From positions 1 to 59,254 of the forward strand of contig CABTZF010000007.1 in assembly GCA_902489255.1 (NCBI GenBank): a stretch of 59,254 nt of DNA, written 5' to 3'. The stretch is from an uncultured Peptoniphilus sp. (GTDB taxonomy: Bacteria; Bacillota; Clostridia; Tissierellales; Peptoniphilaceae). The notes below the pieces were generated by a model. It did not search any database. It was not told the DNA's origin and worked only from the letters and a program-made list of their open reading frames with translations. Shown in pieces: positions 34,402 through 43,573 of the stretch. Position numbers and translations under genes: made by a program. The first letter of the stretch is position 1. Every line of letters starts with the position of its first letter.

Positions 34402-35029
34402 TTAATTTATTTAGTATCTCCAATACATCATCATAATTCTTTGCCCTATTTGAACTTATGGCAGATATCTTCTCTGCATCCCCAATATAAATGCTTGGAC
34501 AAATCAATTTATTTGCTATTTCAATATCTTCCTTATCAGATGAAATAATAACTATTTTTTCGTCCTTATCCATATTGTCCATAGTTTCTAAAAGGTTAGA
34601 AATAATATCAGATTTAGTGTTTATAGAATTATCAATAGACCTTCCTTTGACAAACTCAAAGTACTCAAAAATTCCTTTTTTCTTCAATATTTGTATTGCA
34701 TGAGCTTCATATAAGCTAGTAATAATTGAAACTTTATAATTTTTTATAAGTTTATTTAGAAAGTTATAAGCTCCGGGGAAAAAATCATTTTCATATTTGC
34801 CCTTACGACCATAGTAATCCATGTACCACTTATTAAAAGTTTCTGCCTCAACTCTTTTTATGCCGAATATCTCCATGGCTTTTTCTACAACAGGTTTATA
34901 TAAAAACTTATTTACCGTTTCCTCATCATCCGGTTTGTAATCCATCATATAAATAGCAATTCTAATTGCTTTTAGAAGACCCGGGCTTGTATCAATCAAA
35001 TTTTTTTCTAAGTTTAATATTATTTTCAT
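34391..35029 (-). CDS. HAD-fold protein lacking catalytic Asp (pseudo-phosphatase)
   Basis: A 212-residue protein clearly patterned on phosphoglycolate-phosphatase-like HADs: ILNLEKNLIDTSPGLLKAI aligns with the canonical motif I (DxDGTLxDS). The nucleophile Asp is replaced by Asn6, the acid/base Asp by Glu8, and the Gly-Thr by Lys-Asn. Motif II Ser (SIITS), motif III Lys (NTKSDII) and motif IV acids (SSDKEDIEIA) survive. It is therefore unlikely to be a normal phosphatase and may bind ligand or regulate. It overlaps the genes on both sides (4 and 11 nt). Confidence 0.8.
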   Translation of the reverse strand: MKIILNLEKNLIDTSPGLLKAIRIAIYMMDYKPDDEETVNKFLYKPVVEKAMEIFGIKRVEAETFNKWYMDYYGRKGKYENDFFPGAYNFLNKLIKNYKVSIITSLYEAHAIQILKKKGIFEYFEFVKGRSIDNSINTKSDIISNLLETMDNMDKDEKIVIISSDKEDIEIANKLICPSIYIGDAEKISAISSNRAKNYDDVLEILNKLNGK

Positions 35030-35874
35030 TTTTCAAAAATCTTTAAATACTCTTGCCAAAACTTGATATTTATTTTTGCCACATTTTCCATGGAGGTCTT
35101 AAAAAACTCATAAGCGTATTTCATTTGTAAGTTAAGAAGCTCATTATAATTATCAATAGAAAGTTTTTCGTTAAAATCATAAACTTTCATTGGCAGAAGG
35201 TTATCTCCATTTGCTTCATTCTTGTCTTTTTTAGGATTCATCTCCAGAATAAGTTCAAAATCATTTGCCTTCTTTTGGTTTTTTTTATTTTTATTTTTAT
35301 AGGTTATTTTTATATCATCCTTATCCCTATATACAGCAATTTGACTATTTTCTCTCAAGGCAGGCGTTAAATATGATCCTTTTTTATTTTCAATAGCAAG
35401 TTCTATGGGTTCATTATTATTACTAATAGTAATTAACCCCTCATCTGCATATGGAGCAAATTCTTCTTTTTCTTCCCTGAAAATTTCAAAAGTTTCCCCA
35501 TAAACATCCTTATCCTTAAGAAGTATTAGTTTTCGACCTCCTGCTAATTTTTTTATCTTTGAAGGCACCCTATCATAATTTACTTTTATTAAATCAACAT
35601 CAGCTTTTAAGCTGCCATCAAAAACCATATCTGTTAAAAACTTTCCGCAAGCAAATAATTTTCCTGACCTTAGCCAAATATAATCATCTTTTTTTATTTG
35701 TGACAGTTTATCGACAAGCCCTATTAATGATCTTGAATTATTATTATCTTCAAGTATTTGTTTTTGCAGATCATCTTGATTATGAATATTAGAATTTCCT
35801 AACAATTTAATAGAATTAGATTTAACAAAATTATTAAATTTATCTTGATCTAAATTGTACCTATATACTTTCAT
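35026..35874 (-). CDS. Unknown protein, 282 aa
   Basis: Not recognised. Residues 1-100 are a globular part with a segment DDYIWLRSGKLFACGKFL that looks like a small beta-barrel (PUA/EVE-like) core, a weak resemblance only. Residues about 100-185 form a beta-rich Lys/Glu segment, followed by a Lys/Asn-rich linker. The last 50 residues form an amphipathic helix (NYNELLNLQMKYAYEFF) reminiscent of phasin-like helices. It sits between the radical SAM gene and the HAD-like gene, overlapping the latter by 4 nt, so it belongs to that operon. No signal peptide or membrane helix was seen. Confidence 0.65.
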   Translation of the reverse strand: MKVYRYNLDQDKFNNFVKSNSIKLLGNSNIHNQDDLQKQILEDNNNSRSLIGLVDKLSQIKKDDYIWLRSGKLFACGKFLTDMVFDGSLKADVDLIKVNYDRVPSKIKKLAGGRKLILLKDKDVYGETFEIFREEKEEFAPYADEGLITISNNNEPIELAIENKKGSYLTPALRENSQIAVYRDKDDIKITYKNKNKKNQKKANDFELILEMNPKKDKNEANGDNLLPMKVYDFNEKLSIDNYNELLNLQMKYAYEFFKTSMENVAKINIKFWQEYLKIFEK

Positions 35875-35878
35875 ATTG

Positions 35879-36745
35879 TTAAAATCCTCTCATAGCTTCA
35901 GGAACAAAATTTTTCTTTTTCAAAGTTTTTTCTATTGCTTCAATAAGGGCTTTTTTATCTTCATTTAAGGTCCCTGCAAGCAGTATATAATTTGAAGCAT
36001 GGTTGGACCTGAAAACTGTATTTGGAGAATCTACATTTTCCAAGAAAATTTTCATTTCCTGCAAAATTTCTTCTGCATTTGGCATTTTAAATTTACCGCT
36101 AAGATAATCTTTATAAAGCGGTGTGTTCTTATATATACGCATAGTAAGATACCCTACAAAATCCGGATTTGTCTGTGTGATTATCTTTGCAGTTCCTATG
36201 GCATTTTGCTCCATCTTATCTACGCCACCAAGACCGGCTATTATTGTTATAGAAGTTTTTAAGCCAACTTCTTTGCACTTAGCCATAGCTTCTATATAGT
36301 CTTTTGTTGTTAAGCCCTTTTGTACATCCTTTAGGATTTCATCATCACCTGATTCAAACCCTATATATAACATTTCCAATCCGTTTTCTTTTAACTGCCT
36401 TAGTTCCTCAATTGATTTTCTATTAATATCACCTGCGGTTGCATAGGATGAAACCCTTTCAATATTGGGATAATATTGCTTTATAATTCTTAGAAGTTCC
36501 AAAAGATCACCGGTCTTTAATACCAAAGCATCACCATCGGCAAAAAAAATCCTTCTCCAATAACTCCCATAACGGCTCATTTCAATCAGATCTTTTTTAA
36601 TATCTTCTAAAGGTCTTATTATAAAATCTTCATCCTTATACATATAACAAAAGGTGCAATCATTATGAGCACATCCTATTGTTGCTTGGATTATTAATGA
36701 TCTTGCTTCGCTTGGCGGTCTGAAAACATTTCCGTAATATTGCAT
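35879..36745 (-). CDS. Radical SAM protein
   Basis: A 288-residue radical SAM enzyme. The cluster motif is CAHNDCTFC, a CX4CX2C variant found in a group of anaerobe proteins with IQATIGCxHNxCTFCxMYK. FFADGDALVLKT and YIGFESGDDEILK are barrel motifs typical of Elp3/coproporphyrinogen-type radical SAM proteins. No B12 or SPASM domain is present. The reaction is unknown. It is probably the first gene of the operon with the 282-aa, HAD-like and AI-2E genes. Confidence 0.88.
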   Translation of the reverse strand: MQYYGNVFRPPSEARSLIIQATIGCAHNDCTFCYMYKDEDFIIRPLEDIKKDLIEMSRYGSYWRRIFFADGDALVLKTGDLLELLRIIKQYYPNIERVSSYATAGDINRKSIEELRQLKENGLEMLYIGFESGDDEILKDVQKGLTTKDYIEAMAKCKEVGLKTSITIIAGLGGVDKMEQNAIGTAKIITQTNPDFVGYLTMRIYKNTPLYKDYLSGKFKMPNAEEILQEMKIFLENVDSPNTVFRSNHASNYILLAGTLNEDKKALIEAIEKTLKKKNFVPEAMRGF

Positions 36746-36789
36746 ACTACCTCTTTTCTAATCAATCTTAATTCTTTCCCATTAATAAA

Positions 36790-38244
36790 TTAGTTTTTGC
36801 CATACTTTTTTAACAAGTCATCTCTTGTTTTCCAAAGTTCATCTGATAAATCCACAATATACTCTGTGGGGTTGTCAATTCTGGAAACTTCATCCCATAA
36901 AGAATCCAGTTCTGATACAGCTTTTTTTCTAATTTCTTCAAGTGTTGGCAGCTTGTAAACCAATTTACCTTCCTTGTATATTTGTACTAGTAATTTTTTA
37001 CTATAAAAATTCTTAAGTGTTTTTCTCTTCCATGTATATATTGGATGGAAAATTTCGTAGTTATCTTCCGGTATTAACTCATCATGTAAGGATACAACAT
37101 CAGCTATCGCCTTGTTTGAATTTTTATCATAGAACCTATGAATTTCCTTGAAACCCGGATTAGTTATCTTCGTTACATTTTCTGAAATTTTAATTTTTGG
37201 AATTACTTCTCCATTTTCCCCTTGCACACCTGTTAATTTATAAACTCCGCCAAATACGGGATCTGATTTGGAAGTTATTAACCTTTCACCTACGCCGAAA
37301 GCATCGACTCTTGCACCTTGAACTAGAATGTTTCTAATTGTAAATTCGTCAAGTGAATTTGATGCCATTATCCAAGCATCTTCAAATCCTGCATCATCAA
37401 GCATCTTTCTTGCTTTCTTTGAAAGATATGCTATATCCCCGGAGTCAATTCTTATTCCCTTTGGCCTATAACCTCTTGAAACCACTTCTTCATTAAAAAC
37501 TTTAATAGCATTTGGCAAACCGCTTTTTAAAGTATCATAAGTATCTACAAGCAATAGGCAATTTTGTGGGTAAACTCTGGCAAAAGCTCTAAATGCATCA
37601 AGCTCTGTGTCAAACATTTGTACCCAAGAATGGGCCATAGTGCCTAGAGCCGGAACTCCAAAAAGTTTATCCGCCAAAGTATTTGCTGTCCCTACAACTC
37701 CACCAATATAGGCTGCCCTTGCTCCCAAGTTTGCTCCGGAATACCCTTGGGCTCTTCTTGATCCGAATTCTGAAACCGGACGTCCTCCTGCCGCTTTTAC
37801 AATCCTATTTGCCTTTGTGGCAATCATTGATTGATGGTTAATGGTTAAAAGTATCATAGTTTCAAGCATTTGTGCTTGGCTTGCAGGTCCCCTTACAACT
37901 AAGAGCGGTTCATGAGGAAAGGCTATTGTTCCTTCAGGTATGGCCCATACATCACACTTAAATTCAAAATTGTGTAAATATTCTAAGAATTCTTCTGAAA
38001 AAATTCCCTTAGTTCTTAAAAAATCTATGTCCTCATCATCAAAATGTAGATCTTCAAAATATTCAATCAGCTGTTCAAGTCCGGCAATAATTGCATATGT
38101 GCCATCATCCGGAACGTCTCTGAAAAACATTTCAAAATAGACGATTTTTTCTTGCATTTTTTCTTGAAAATATCCATTGGCCATGGTTAATTCATAGAAA
38201 TCTGTTAACAATGTAAAGTTTTTTTCAATATTATATTTATTCAT
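36790..38244 (-). CDS. pncB: Nicotinate phosphoribosyltransferase
   Basis: A 484-residue enzyme that makes nicotinate mononucleotide in the NAD salvage pathway. Active-site segments include DFYELTMANGYF, the phosphorylated-His region MAHSWVQMF, SEFGSRRAQG, IRIDSGDIAYLSKKARKMLD and FGVGERLITS. Length fits the long (about 480 aa) Gram-positive form. It is monocistronic and divergent from the TtcA-like gene; TATAAT lies about 40 nt upstream on the minus strand. Confidence 0.95.
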   Translation of the reverse strand: MNKYNIEKNFTLLTDFYELTMANGYFQEKMQEKIVYFEMFFRDVPDDGTYAIIAGLEQLIEYFEDLHFDDEDIDFLRTKGIFSEEFLEYLHNFEFKCDVWAIPEGTIAFPHEPLLVVRGPASQAQMLETMILLTINHQSMIATKANRIVKAAGGRPVSEFGSRRAQGYSGANLGARAAYIGGVVGTANTLADKLFGVPALGTMAHSWVQMFDTELDAFRAFARVYPQNCLLLVDTYDTLKSGLPNAIKVFNEEVVSRGYRPKGIRIDSGDIAYLSKKARKMLDDAGFEDAWIMASNSLDEFTIRNILVQGARVDAFGVGERLITSKSDPVFGGVYKLTGVQGENGEVIPKIKISENVTKITNPGFKEIHRFYDKNSNKAIADVVSLHDELIPEDNYEIFHPIYTWKRKTLKNFYSKKLLVQIYKEGKLVYKLPTLEEIRKKAVSELDSLWDEVSRIDNPTEYIVDLSDELWKTRDDLLKKYGKN

Positions 38245-38373
38245 GATTTCCCTTCTCGTTATAATATTTATATTTATTATAACACATTACTAAAAGTCGG
38301 GTGAAATAATTGTTTAGTCAAAAATAAAGTAAGGCTGTTAGTATTTTCTTGTAAAATAAAAAAAATTATGTGA

Positions 38374-38379
38374 TATAAT
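38374..38379 (+). promoter_or_regulatory. -10 box close to the TtcA-like start
   Basis: TATAAT 13 nt before ATG 38393. The expected transcription start is about 38386, downstream of the alternative ATGs 38381 and 38384. No Shine-Dalgarno sequence is present. Confidence 0.5.
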
Positions 38380-38392
38380 TATGATGTTAAAT

Positions 38393-39238
38393 ATGATTAA
38401 TAGTGAAACTCAATTAAAAAAAATTAAAGATATTAAAGAAATTGAAAGGTCTTTAATAAAAACTTACAGGCGAGATATTTTCAAAAAATTTATTAAAGCA
38501 ATTAAGGAATATGAGCTTATACAAGATGGTGACAAGATAGCTGTCGCTATTTCAGGAGGTAAGGATTCTCTAACTCTTGCAAAACTTATGCAGGAACTTA
38601 AAAGGCATAGGCAAGTGAATTTTGACCTTGAATTTATTGCTATGGATCCTGGATATATTGAAGAAAATTCTAACAATCTTTTATTTAACTGTGATAAACT
38701 TGGCATCCCTGTTAATCTTTATAAATCAGATATATTTGAGGTTGCAGAAAAATTGACAAGGGGAGACTCTCCTTGTTATATGTGTGCAAGGATGAGAAGG
38801 GGAAACCTCTATTCTAAGGCAAAGGAATTGGGTTGTAATAAATTGGCACTGGGTCATCATTTTAATGATGTTATTGAAACAATTCTTTTAAATATTATTT
38901 TTGCAGGGGATTATAAAACTATGATGCCAAAATTAAAATCCAAAAATTTTCCCGGTATGGAACTCATAAGACCCATGTATTTAATAAAGGAAGAGGCAAT
39001 AATTAGGTTTATTAATTCCACCGGTCTAAAAGCTCTTGATTGTGCCTGTACTGTAACTAAGAAAAAATCGGGTAATAAGAGATACTATATAAAAAACATG
39101 GTTAATGAACTGTTGAAAGAAAATAAAAATGCAGATATTAATATTTTAAGGTCCAGCGAAAATGTAAATTTAGGTCAAATATTGGGTTACAAGGATAAGG
39201 GTCAAAAACATTTGTTTACAGAGTTTTATGATAATTAG
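38393..39238 (+). CDS. TtcA-like tRNA thiolation family ATPase
   Basis: A PP-loop ATP pyrophosphatase of 281 residues from ATG 38393 (285 from 38381). The PP-loop is AISGGKDSLTLA, the CxxC pair is CYMCARMRRG, and LGHHFNDVIETILLNI is the TtcA-group signature. Enzymes of this group use a Fe-S cluster to thiolate cytidine 32 in tRNA; related anaerobe proteins may have other substrates. A conserved CAC follows near residue 215. The start is uncertain because TATAAT lies so close. Confidence 0.82.
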   Translation: MINSETQLKKIKDIKEIERSLIKTYRRDIFKKFIKAIKEYELIQDGDKIAVAISGGKDSLTLAKLMQELKRHRQVNFDLEFIAMDPGYIEENSNNLLFNCDKLGIPVNLYKSDIFEVAEKLTRGDSPCYMCARMRRGNLYSKAKELGCNKLALGHHFNDVIETILLNIIFAGDYKTMMPKLKSKNFPGMELIRPMYLIKEEAIIRFINSTGLKALDCACTVTKKKSGNKRYYIKNMVNELLKENKNADINILRSSENVNLGQILGYKDKGQKHLFTEFYDN

Positions 39239-39248
39239 AGGTGAGTTC

Positions 39249-39728
39249 ATGATTAAAATGAGAAGAAAAGATAAGGAAATGCCTATGGAAGCTGCCGTTA
39301 AAATTTTAGAAACTAATAACTACGGTACTTTAGCTTTTATGGGAGAAGACGGATATCCTCAAAGTTTACCTGTAAATTATGTCTATATTGACGGAAAAAT
39401 AGTTATTCACGGCGCTAAATCCGGACATAAGGCTCGCGTATTTGAAAATCCTTGCAAGGTTTCTTTTACAGTTGTGAGTTCAAATAAATTAAAATTAGAA
39501 GACTTTAATACCTATTTTGAAAGTGTTATGGCTTTTGGAATTATTAAAACTTTAGAGGGTAAAGAAAAAGATGAGATTCATTATGCCTGGATTAATAAAC
39601 TTGCAGCTAAAGCTTTGGATAAGAAGCTTATAGATGATTATTATAATTCAGCCCTTGCCCATACTAATGTCTATGCAATAGAGCTTGATTATATAAGTGG
39701 AAAAACAACAAATAAAAATAAAAAATAG
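39249..39728 (+). CDS. Pyridoxamine 5'-phosphate oxidase-like FMN-binding protein
   Basis: A 159-residue split-barrel flavoprotein. NNYGTLAFMGEDGYPQSLPV is the N-terminal FMN-barrel strand pair, and GAKSGHKARVFENPCKVSFTVV follows the NimA/PNPOx-like pattern with a Lys-rich phosphate-binding loop. It is probably an FMN reductase-like redox protein; the nitroimidazole-resistance (NimA) relationship is distant. ATG 39249 follows GAGGTGA; ATG 39228 overlaps the upstream stop without a ribosome site. It is followed directly by the flavodiiron gene. Confidence 0.88.
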   Translation: MIKMRRKDKEMPMEAAVKILETNNYGTLAFMGEDGYPQSLPVNYVYIDGKIVIHGAKSGHKARVFENPCKVSFTVVSSNKLKLEDFNTYFESVMAFGIIKTLEGKEKDEIHYAWINKLAAKALDKKLIDDYYNSALAHTNVYAIELDYISGKTTNKNKK

Positions 39729-39748
39729 AAAAATAGAAAGGAGAACTT

Positions 39749-40960
39749 ATGGAATATTTGGTAACTGCCCCAATTAAAGATGATATTTATTATATCGGGA
39801 CAAATGACAGACAAACTGAAAAATTTGAAGGAATGTGGCCACTTCCACATGGAGTAGCTTATAACTCTTACTTAATTAAGGGAGAAAAAAATATCATAGT
39901 GGACTTGGTAAAAGTTAACACCATTACTGTATACCTTGAAAAAGTTAAGGAACTTATCGGAGATGAAAAGGTTGATTATATTATTATGAATCACCTGGAA
40001 CCGGACCACTCTTCATCAATTCCTGAAATACTTAATCTATATCCTGATGTTGAAATTATTGTTTCACCAAAGGCTGTGGAATTAATGAAAAATTTTTATG
40101 GGGTAACTGAAAATATCAGAGTTGTAAAAGATGGAGAACATCTTCAACTTGGAAACAGAGAATTCGATTTTTATATGACCCCAATGGTTCACTGGCCTGA
40201 ATCAATGGTAACTTATGAAAAAGCAACTAATACTTTATTCTCCCAAGATATATTCGGCGGATTCGGAACCCTTAACGGAGGTATTTTTGATGATCAAATT
40301 CAATTTGATGAACATTATAAAACAGAAGCCGCAAGATATTTTATTAATATAGTAGGTAAATATGCAAAGCAAGCTTTAAAAGCTTTGACCAAACTAGAAA
40401 GTCTGGAAATTTCTTGTATATGTCCCGTTCATGGTCCTATATGGAGAAAAGATCCAAAAAGAATTATTGACCTATATATTTCTCTTGCTAAACAAGAAAC
40501 TGTTAAGGGTTGTGTAATTATTTACGGATCAATGTATGGAAATACCGAAAGAATGGCAGAAGCTGTTGCTAAAGGTCTGGTACGTGGGGGCCTTGACAAT
40601 GTTAAAATAAGAGATGTTGCTAAAACTCCGCTTTCATATTTATTAACAGACACTTGGATGTATAGAGGAGTTATCCTTGGATCTTGTTCTTATGATAACC
40701 AACTCTTCCCGCCAATGAACTTTTTATTAAGTGAAATTTCTCACCAAAGGATGAAGAAAAATTATTGGGCGATTTTTGGATCTTATTCTTGGAGCGGTGG
40801 AGCCTTAAAGAATTTGAAAAAATATATGGAAGAAGGCAACTACAATGTCCTTGACCACCAACCGGAAATTAAAGGTGCTGCAACTAAAGAAGAATTGGAA
40901 GATTTGATTAAACTTGGTGAAGAAATGGCTGAAAAAATCCTTTCTTCCGATGAAGAATAA
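39749..40960 (+). CDS. Flavodiiron protein (FprA, O2/NO reductase)
   Basis: A 403-residue A-type flavoprotein. The N-terminal metallo-beta-lactamase-like domain carries the diiron ligands in NHLEPDHSSS (HxExD), the His in VHWPES, and PVHGPIWR. The C-terminal flavodoxin domain has IYGSMYGNTERMAEAV and SYSWSGGALK. It reduces O2 to water (and possibly NO to N2O), protecting an anaerobe. AAAGGAGAACTT precedes ATG 39749. With the FMN protein upstream it forms a likely redox pair. Confidence 0.96.
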   Translation: MEYLVTAPIKDDIYYIGTNDRQTEKFEGMWPLPHGVAYNSYLIKGEKNIIVDLVKVNTITVYLEKVKELIGDEKVDYIIMNHLEPDHSSSIPEILNLYPDVEIIVSPKAVELMKNFYGVTENIRVVKDGEHLQLGNREFDFYMTPMVHWPESMVTYEKATNTLFSQDIFGGFGTLNGGIFDDQIQFDEHYKTEAARYFINIVGKYAKQALKALTKLESLEISCICPVHGPIWRKDPKRIIDLYISLAKQETVKGCVIIYGSMYGNTERMAEAVAKGLVRGGLDNVKIRDVAKTPLSYLLTDTWMYRGVILGSCSYDNQLFPPMNFLLSEISHQRMKKNYWAIFGSYSWSGGALKNLKKYMEEGNYNVLDHQPEIKGAATKEELEDLIKLGEEMAEKILSSDEE

Positions 40961-40974
40961 TAATACATTTATTG

Positions 40975-41010
40975 AAATACCTAGATTTTATTTAATTTAG
41001 GTATTTCTTT
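40975..41010 (+). terminator. Terminator after the flavodiiron gene
   Basis: AAATACCTA (40975-40983) pairs with TAGGTATTT (40998-41006), followed by CTTTTATT. Confidence 0.8.
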
Positions 41011-41080
41011 TATTATGTTTTTAAATGAATATAAATTTTATTATATGATTTTTAGCTTTATATATTTAATTTATATTTTT

Positions 41081-41127
41081 AAACACAAAACTCCCCCTGA
41101 AATTTGTTTATGGGGAGTTTTGTGTTT
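41081..41127. terminator. Bidirectional 16-bp hairpin at the crcB 3' end
   Basis: AAACACAAAACTCCCC (41081-41096) pairs perfectly with GGGGAGTTTTGTGTTT (41112-41127), overlapping the crcB stop codon. Confidence 0.75.
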
Positions 41128-41489
41128 TATTGAATCCCAATTATTTTATAGGCAAAAAATATTGCAAATAAACTAAAGGCCACACTTGTAAATATATAAA
41201 AAAATCCAATAAAAAATTTAGCCTTGTTAATAAGGTCAAATAACTCTAGGGAGAAGGTGGAGAATGTAGTAAAACCTCCGCAAAGTCCAACTTTAATAAA
41301 ATTAACTGCAAAAGAGCTTGTTGAATTTTTTAATATATAGGCACTTATTAGTCCAATGGCAAAGGACCCTATTATATTTATTAAAATAGTTGTTATATTA
41401 TAATTAAAAATTTTTATAGGATATAAGCCCAAAATATATCTGAGTAATGAGCCAATAGCTCCTCCAAATGCAACTGCAATACAGTTCAT
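41127..41489 (-). CDS. crcB: Fluoride channel FluC/CrcB
   Basis: A 120-residue four-helix membrane protein that forms dimeric fluoride-export channels. GGAIGSLLRYIL at the N terminus, IGSFAIG with the conserved Asn-nearby segment (IIGSFAIGLI), and GFCGGFTTFSTFS-like GLCGGFTTFSTFSLE (the polar Phe/Thr/Ser track and central Na+ site) are typical. Only one copy is present here, so it would form a homodimer. Its start overlaps the D,D-carboxypeptidase stop (ATGA); no fluoride riboswitch was found upstream. Confidence 0.94.
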   Translation of the reverse strand: MNCIAVAFGGAIGSLLRYILGLYPIKIFNYNITTILINIIGSFAIGLISAYILKNSTSSFAVNFIKVGLCGGFTTFSTFSLELFDLINKAKFFIGFFYIFTSVAFSLFAIFFAYKIIGIQ

Positions 41490-42844
41490 TTGACCTCCTT
41501 TTCTATATTTTTAAATATTTCCTCATAAATTCTGACTAACCTATGAAAAAATCCTTTTTCATAAACCTTGTCCCTTACTATTAAATCACTTTCAAATATC
41601 ATTTCACCATTGGCATAGTAGCTGATTTTACCAACTTTACTGCCTGCTTCTATGGGAGCTTTAAGATTTTCATTAACTACAATATCCTCTTTTATCTCAT
41701 CTTTTTCATTGACCAGGGCAAAACCCTTGGTTTTTATAAAAATAGGAATTTCATCATCCTGGGCGTCTTCTACCCTGACATTTTGAATAGGTTTTTCTTG
41801 ACCTCCAAAAATCTTGTACTTGTAATTGTCAAAACCTTCAGACATAAGTCTTCTTATGGCAACATATCTTTGCCAATCTCCCCTGCATCCCGTAACTATA
41901 CCTATAAGTCTAATATTTTTTGTTTTCCCGCTTACACCGTCTTTTTTACCCGTAGAAATAACCGTTCTTCCGGAAGCGTTGGTGTAACCGGTTTTAAGTC
42001 CATCAATTTCAGGAATTATTCCCAAAATAGGATTCGTATTATATTCCAAAAAATTTCTATTTTCATCTTTTAAAAAAGGTCCTTTCGTATAATTAATTAT
42101 TTCCGGATAATATTTTAATAATTCACAGGAAAGAATAAACATCTCTCTTGTAGTCATCTTATTGTAGTCCTCAGCTGCATAATCAGTAAGTCCTGTAGGA
42201 TTAATCATATGTGCATTTTTTAACCCCAAGTCCCTGCATTTTTTATTCATAAGCACAACAAATCCGTCAATTGAGCCGGAAATATGTTTTGCCAAAGCAG
42301 TTATGGCATCATTACCTGAAACTACCATAGCTGCACTAATTAAATTATCTACACTTGTTTGTTCATTTTCTGTAAGATTAAATGATGAGCCTCCTAATAA
42401 TGAAGATTCTCTATCAATAGTTACCGTATCCGTCTTGGAAATTGTCCCGTCTTTTATCTTATCCAATACAACAAAAATGCTTACCAGCTTTGATGTTGAT
42501 GCCATCGGTCTTATTTCATCAATATTATAGGCTTCAAGAATTTTTCCGGATTCATAGTCCCCTAAAAGATAAGACTTGCTTAGATCTTCTAAAGAATATT
42601 TTTCATATTTATTAATTTCTTCCGCTTCTTGAGCCGTCGCTTTTTGAACACCTTCTTTTGTCGGAACCAAGATATTTTGATTTCTAATATCTTCTGTTTT
42701 TATTTCTTGATTTTCCTTAACTTCATTATTTATATTAATTTGTGTAGAAGTTCTATCAGAAAGTGTCGTATCTGTTAATGCAAATATATTTATATTTAAA
42801 ATAAGGATAATACCTGCTATAAAGAGGCTTATAAATCTTTTCAT
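41486..42844 (-). CDS. D-alanyl-D-alanine carboxypeptidase (PBP5/DacF type)
   Basis: A 452-residue penicillin-binding protein that trims the terminal D-Ala from peptidoglycan. Residues 1-23 are a signal peptide. The catalytic triad of motifs is present: S-T-S-K in MASTSKL (near residue 116), SGN in VSGNDAITALAKH, and KTG in DGLKTGYTNASGRT. The C-terminal PBP5_C-like beta domain precedes a final amphipathic stretch (FFHRLVRIYEEIFKNI) that may anchor it to the membrane. It overlaps crcB by 4 nt. Confidence 0.94.
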   Translation of the reverse strand: MKRFISLFIAGIILILNINIFALTDTTLSDRTSTQININNEVKENQEIKTEDIRNQNILVPTKEGVQKATAQEAEEINKYEKYSLEDLSKSYLLGDYESGKILEAYNIDEIRPMASTSKLVSIFVVLDKIKDGTISKTDTVTIDRESSLLGGSSFNLTENEQTSVDNLISAAMVVSGNDAITALAKHISGSIDGFVVLMNKKCRDLGLKNAHMINPTGLTDYAAEDYNKMTTREMFILSCELLKYYPEIINYTKGPFLKDENRNFLEYNTNPILGIIPEIDGLKTGYTNASGRTVISTGKKDGVSGKTKNIRLIGIVTGCRGDWQRYVAIRRLMSEGFDNYKYKIFGGQEKPIQNVRVEDAQDDEIPIFIKTKGFALVNEKDEIKEDIVVNENLKAPIEAGSKVGKISYYANGEMIFESDLIVRDKVYEKGFFHRLVRIYEEIFKNIEKEVK

Positions 42845-43009
42845 AAAACACCCCGCAATTTATTTTAACAAATTCTTTTTTAAATGTAAAATTAATAAGA
42901 CTTTCAAACCTTAAGCTTTCAAACTTTTCTTTAAGATTTTTATATTATTTTAAAAAATTCTTAATTTTTCGTAATTTGTCTTTATGTTATAATTTTTTTG
43001 AGGTGTTAT

Positions 43010-43567
43010 ATGGTTAGAAAAGGATGTACTTGTTTGCTACTTGTTCCGCTTTTAATTTTTATTTTTATTGTCGGGATTTATTTTATAAACATAAAATCGG
43101 ATAAAATTGATTACAAAAGAGAATATATAAATAATACAATAGACCTTGCCCAGACAACAGCATCAAGGTTTGGGCTTTTCCCTTCTGTTGTTTTGGCTCA
43201 ATCTGCCTTGGAAAGTAATTATGGAACAAGTGAACTGTCCAAAGAATACAATAATTATTTCGGCATAAAGGCAAAAGATTCAGAAGATTCGGTAAACTTG
43301 GAAACCAAAGAAGTTATTAACGGAAAAGTCACGCTAACAACGGAGCCCTTTAGAAAATATCTGTCAAAAAATGATTCTTTTAATCACTATGGTAAACTTA
43401 TAAGTCAAAGTAAAAGATATGAAAAAGTAAAAACGGCTGAAGATTTCAAGCAAGCTGCAAAATTTATTCAAGAAGCCGGTTATGCTACGGATCCAAATTA
43501 TGCCGATAAAATTATAGCCATAGTTGAAAAGTATAAATTGGGACAATTTGACAGAACCCTACCTTAA
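43010..43567 (+). CDS. Membrane-anchored glucosaminidase (Bax/FlgJ-like)
   Basis: A 185-residue protein with an N-terminal anchor (residues 6-26, LLLVPLLIFIFIVGIYFI) and a beta-N-acetylglucosaminidase domain. The catalytic Glu lies in LAQSALESNYGTSELS, followed by YNNYFGIKAK and the Tyr-containing FIQEAGYATDPNYADKI. It probably cleaves peptidoglycan glycans during wall remodelling. ATG 43010 follows GAGGTGTTAT; a TTG 12 nt earlier overlaps the ribosome site. It is followed by a terminator. Confidence 0.9.
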   Translation: MVRKGCTCLLLVPLLIFIFIVGIYFINIKSDKIDYKREYINNTIDLAQTTASRFGLFPSVVLAQSALESNYGTSELSKEYNNYFGIKAKDSEDSVNLETKEVINGKVTLTTEPFRKYLSKNDSFNHYGKLISQSKRYEKVKTAEDFKQAAKFIQEAGYATDPNYADKIIAIVEKYKLGQFDRTLP

Positions 43568-43573
43568 ATTATT

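Noticed and set aside
42845..43009. Fluoride riboswitch upstream of the PBP/crcB pair
   Set aside because: No GGNGAUGG..CUGAU-type conserved core was found in the upstream gap.
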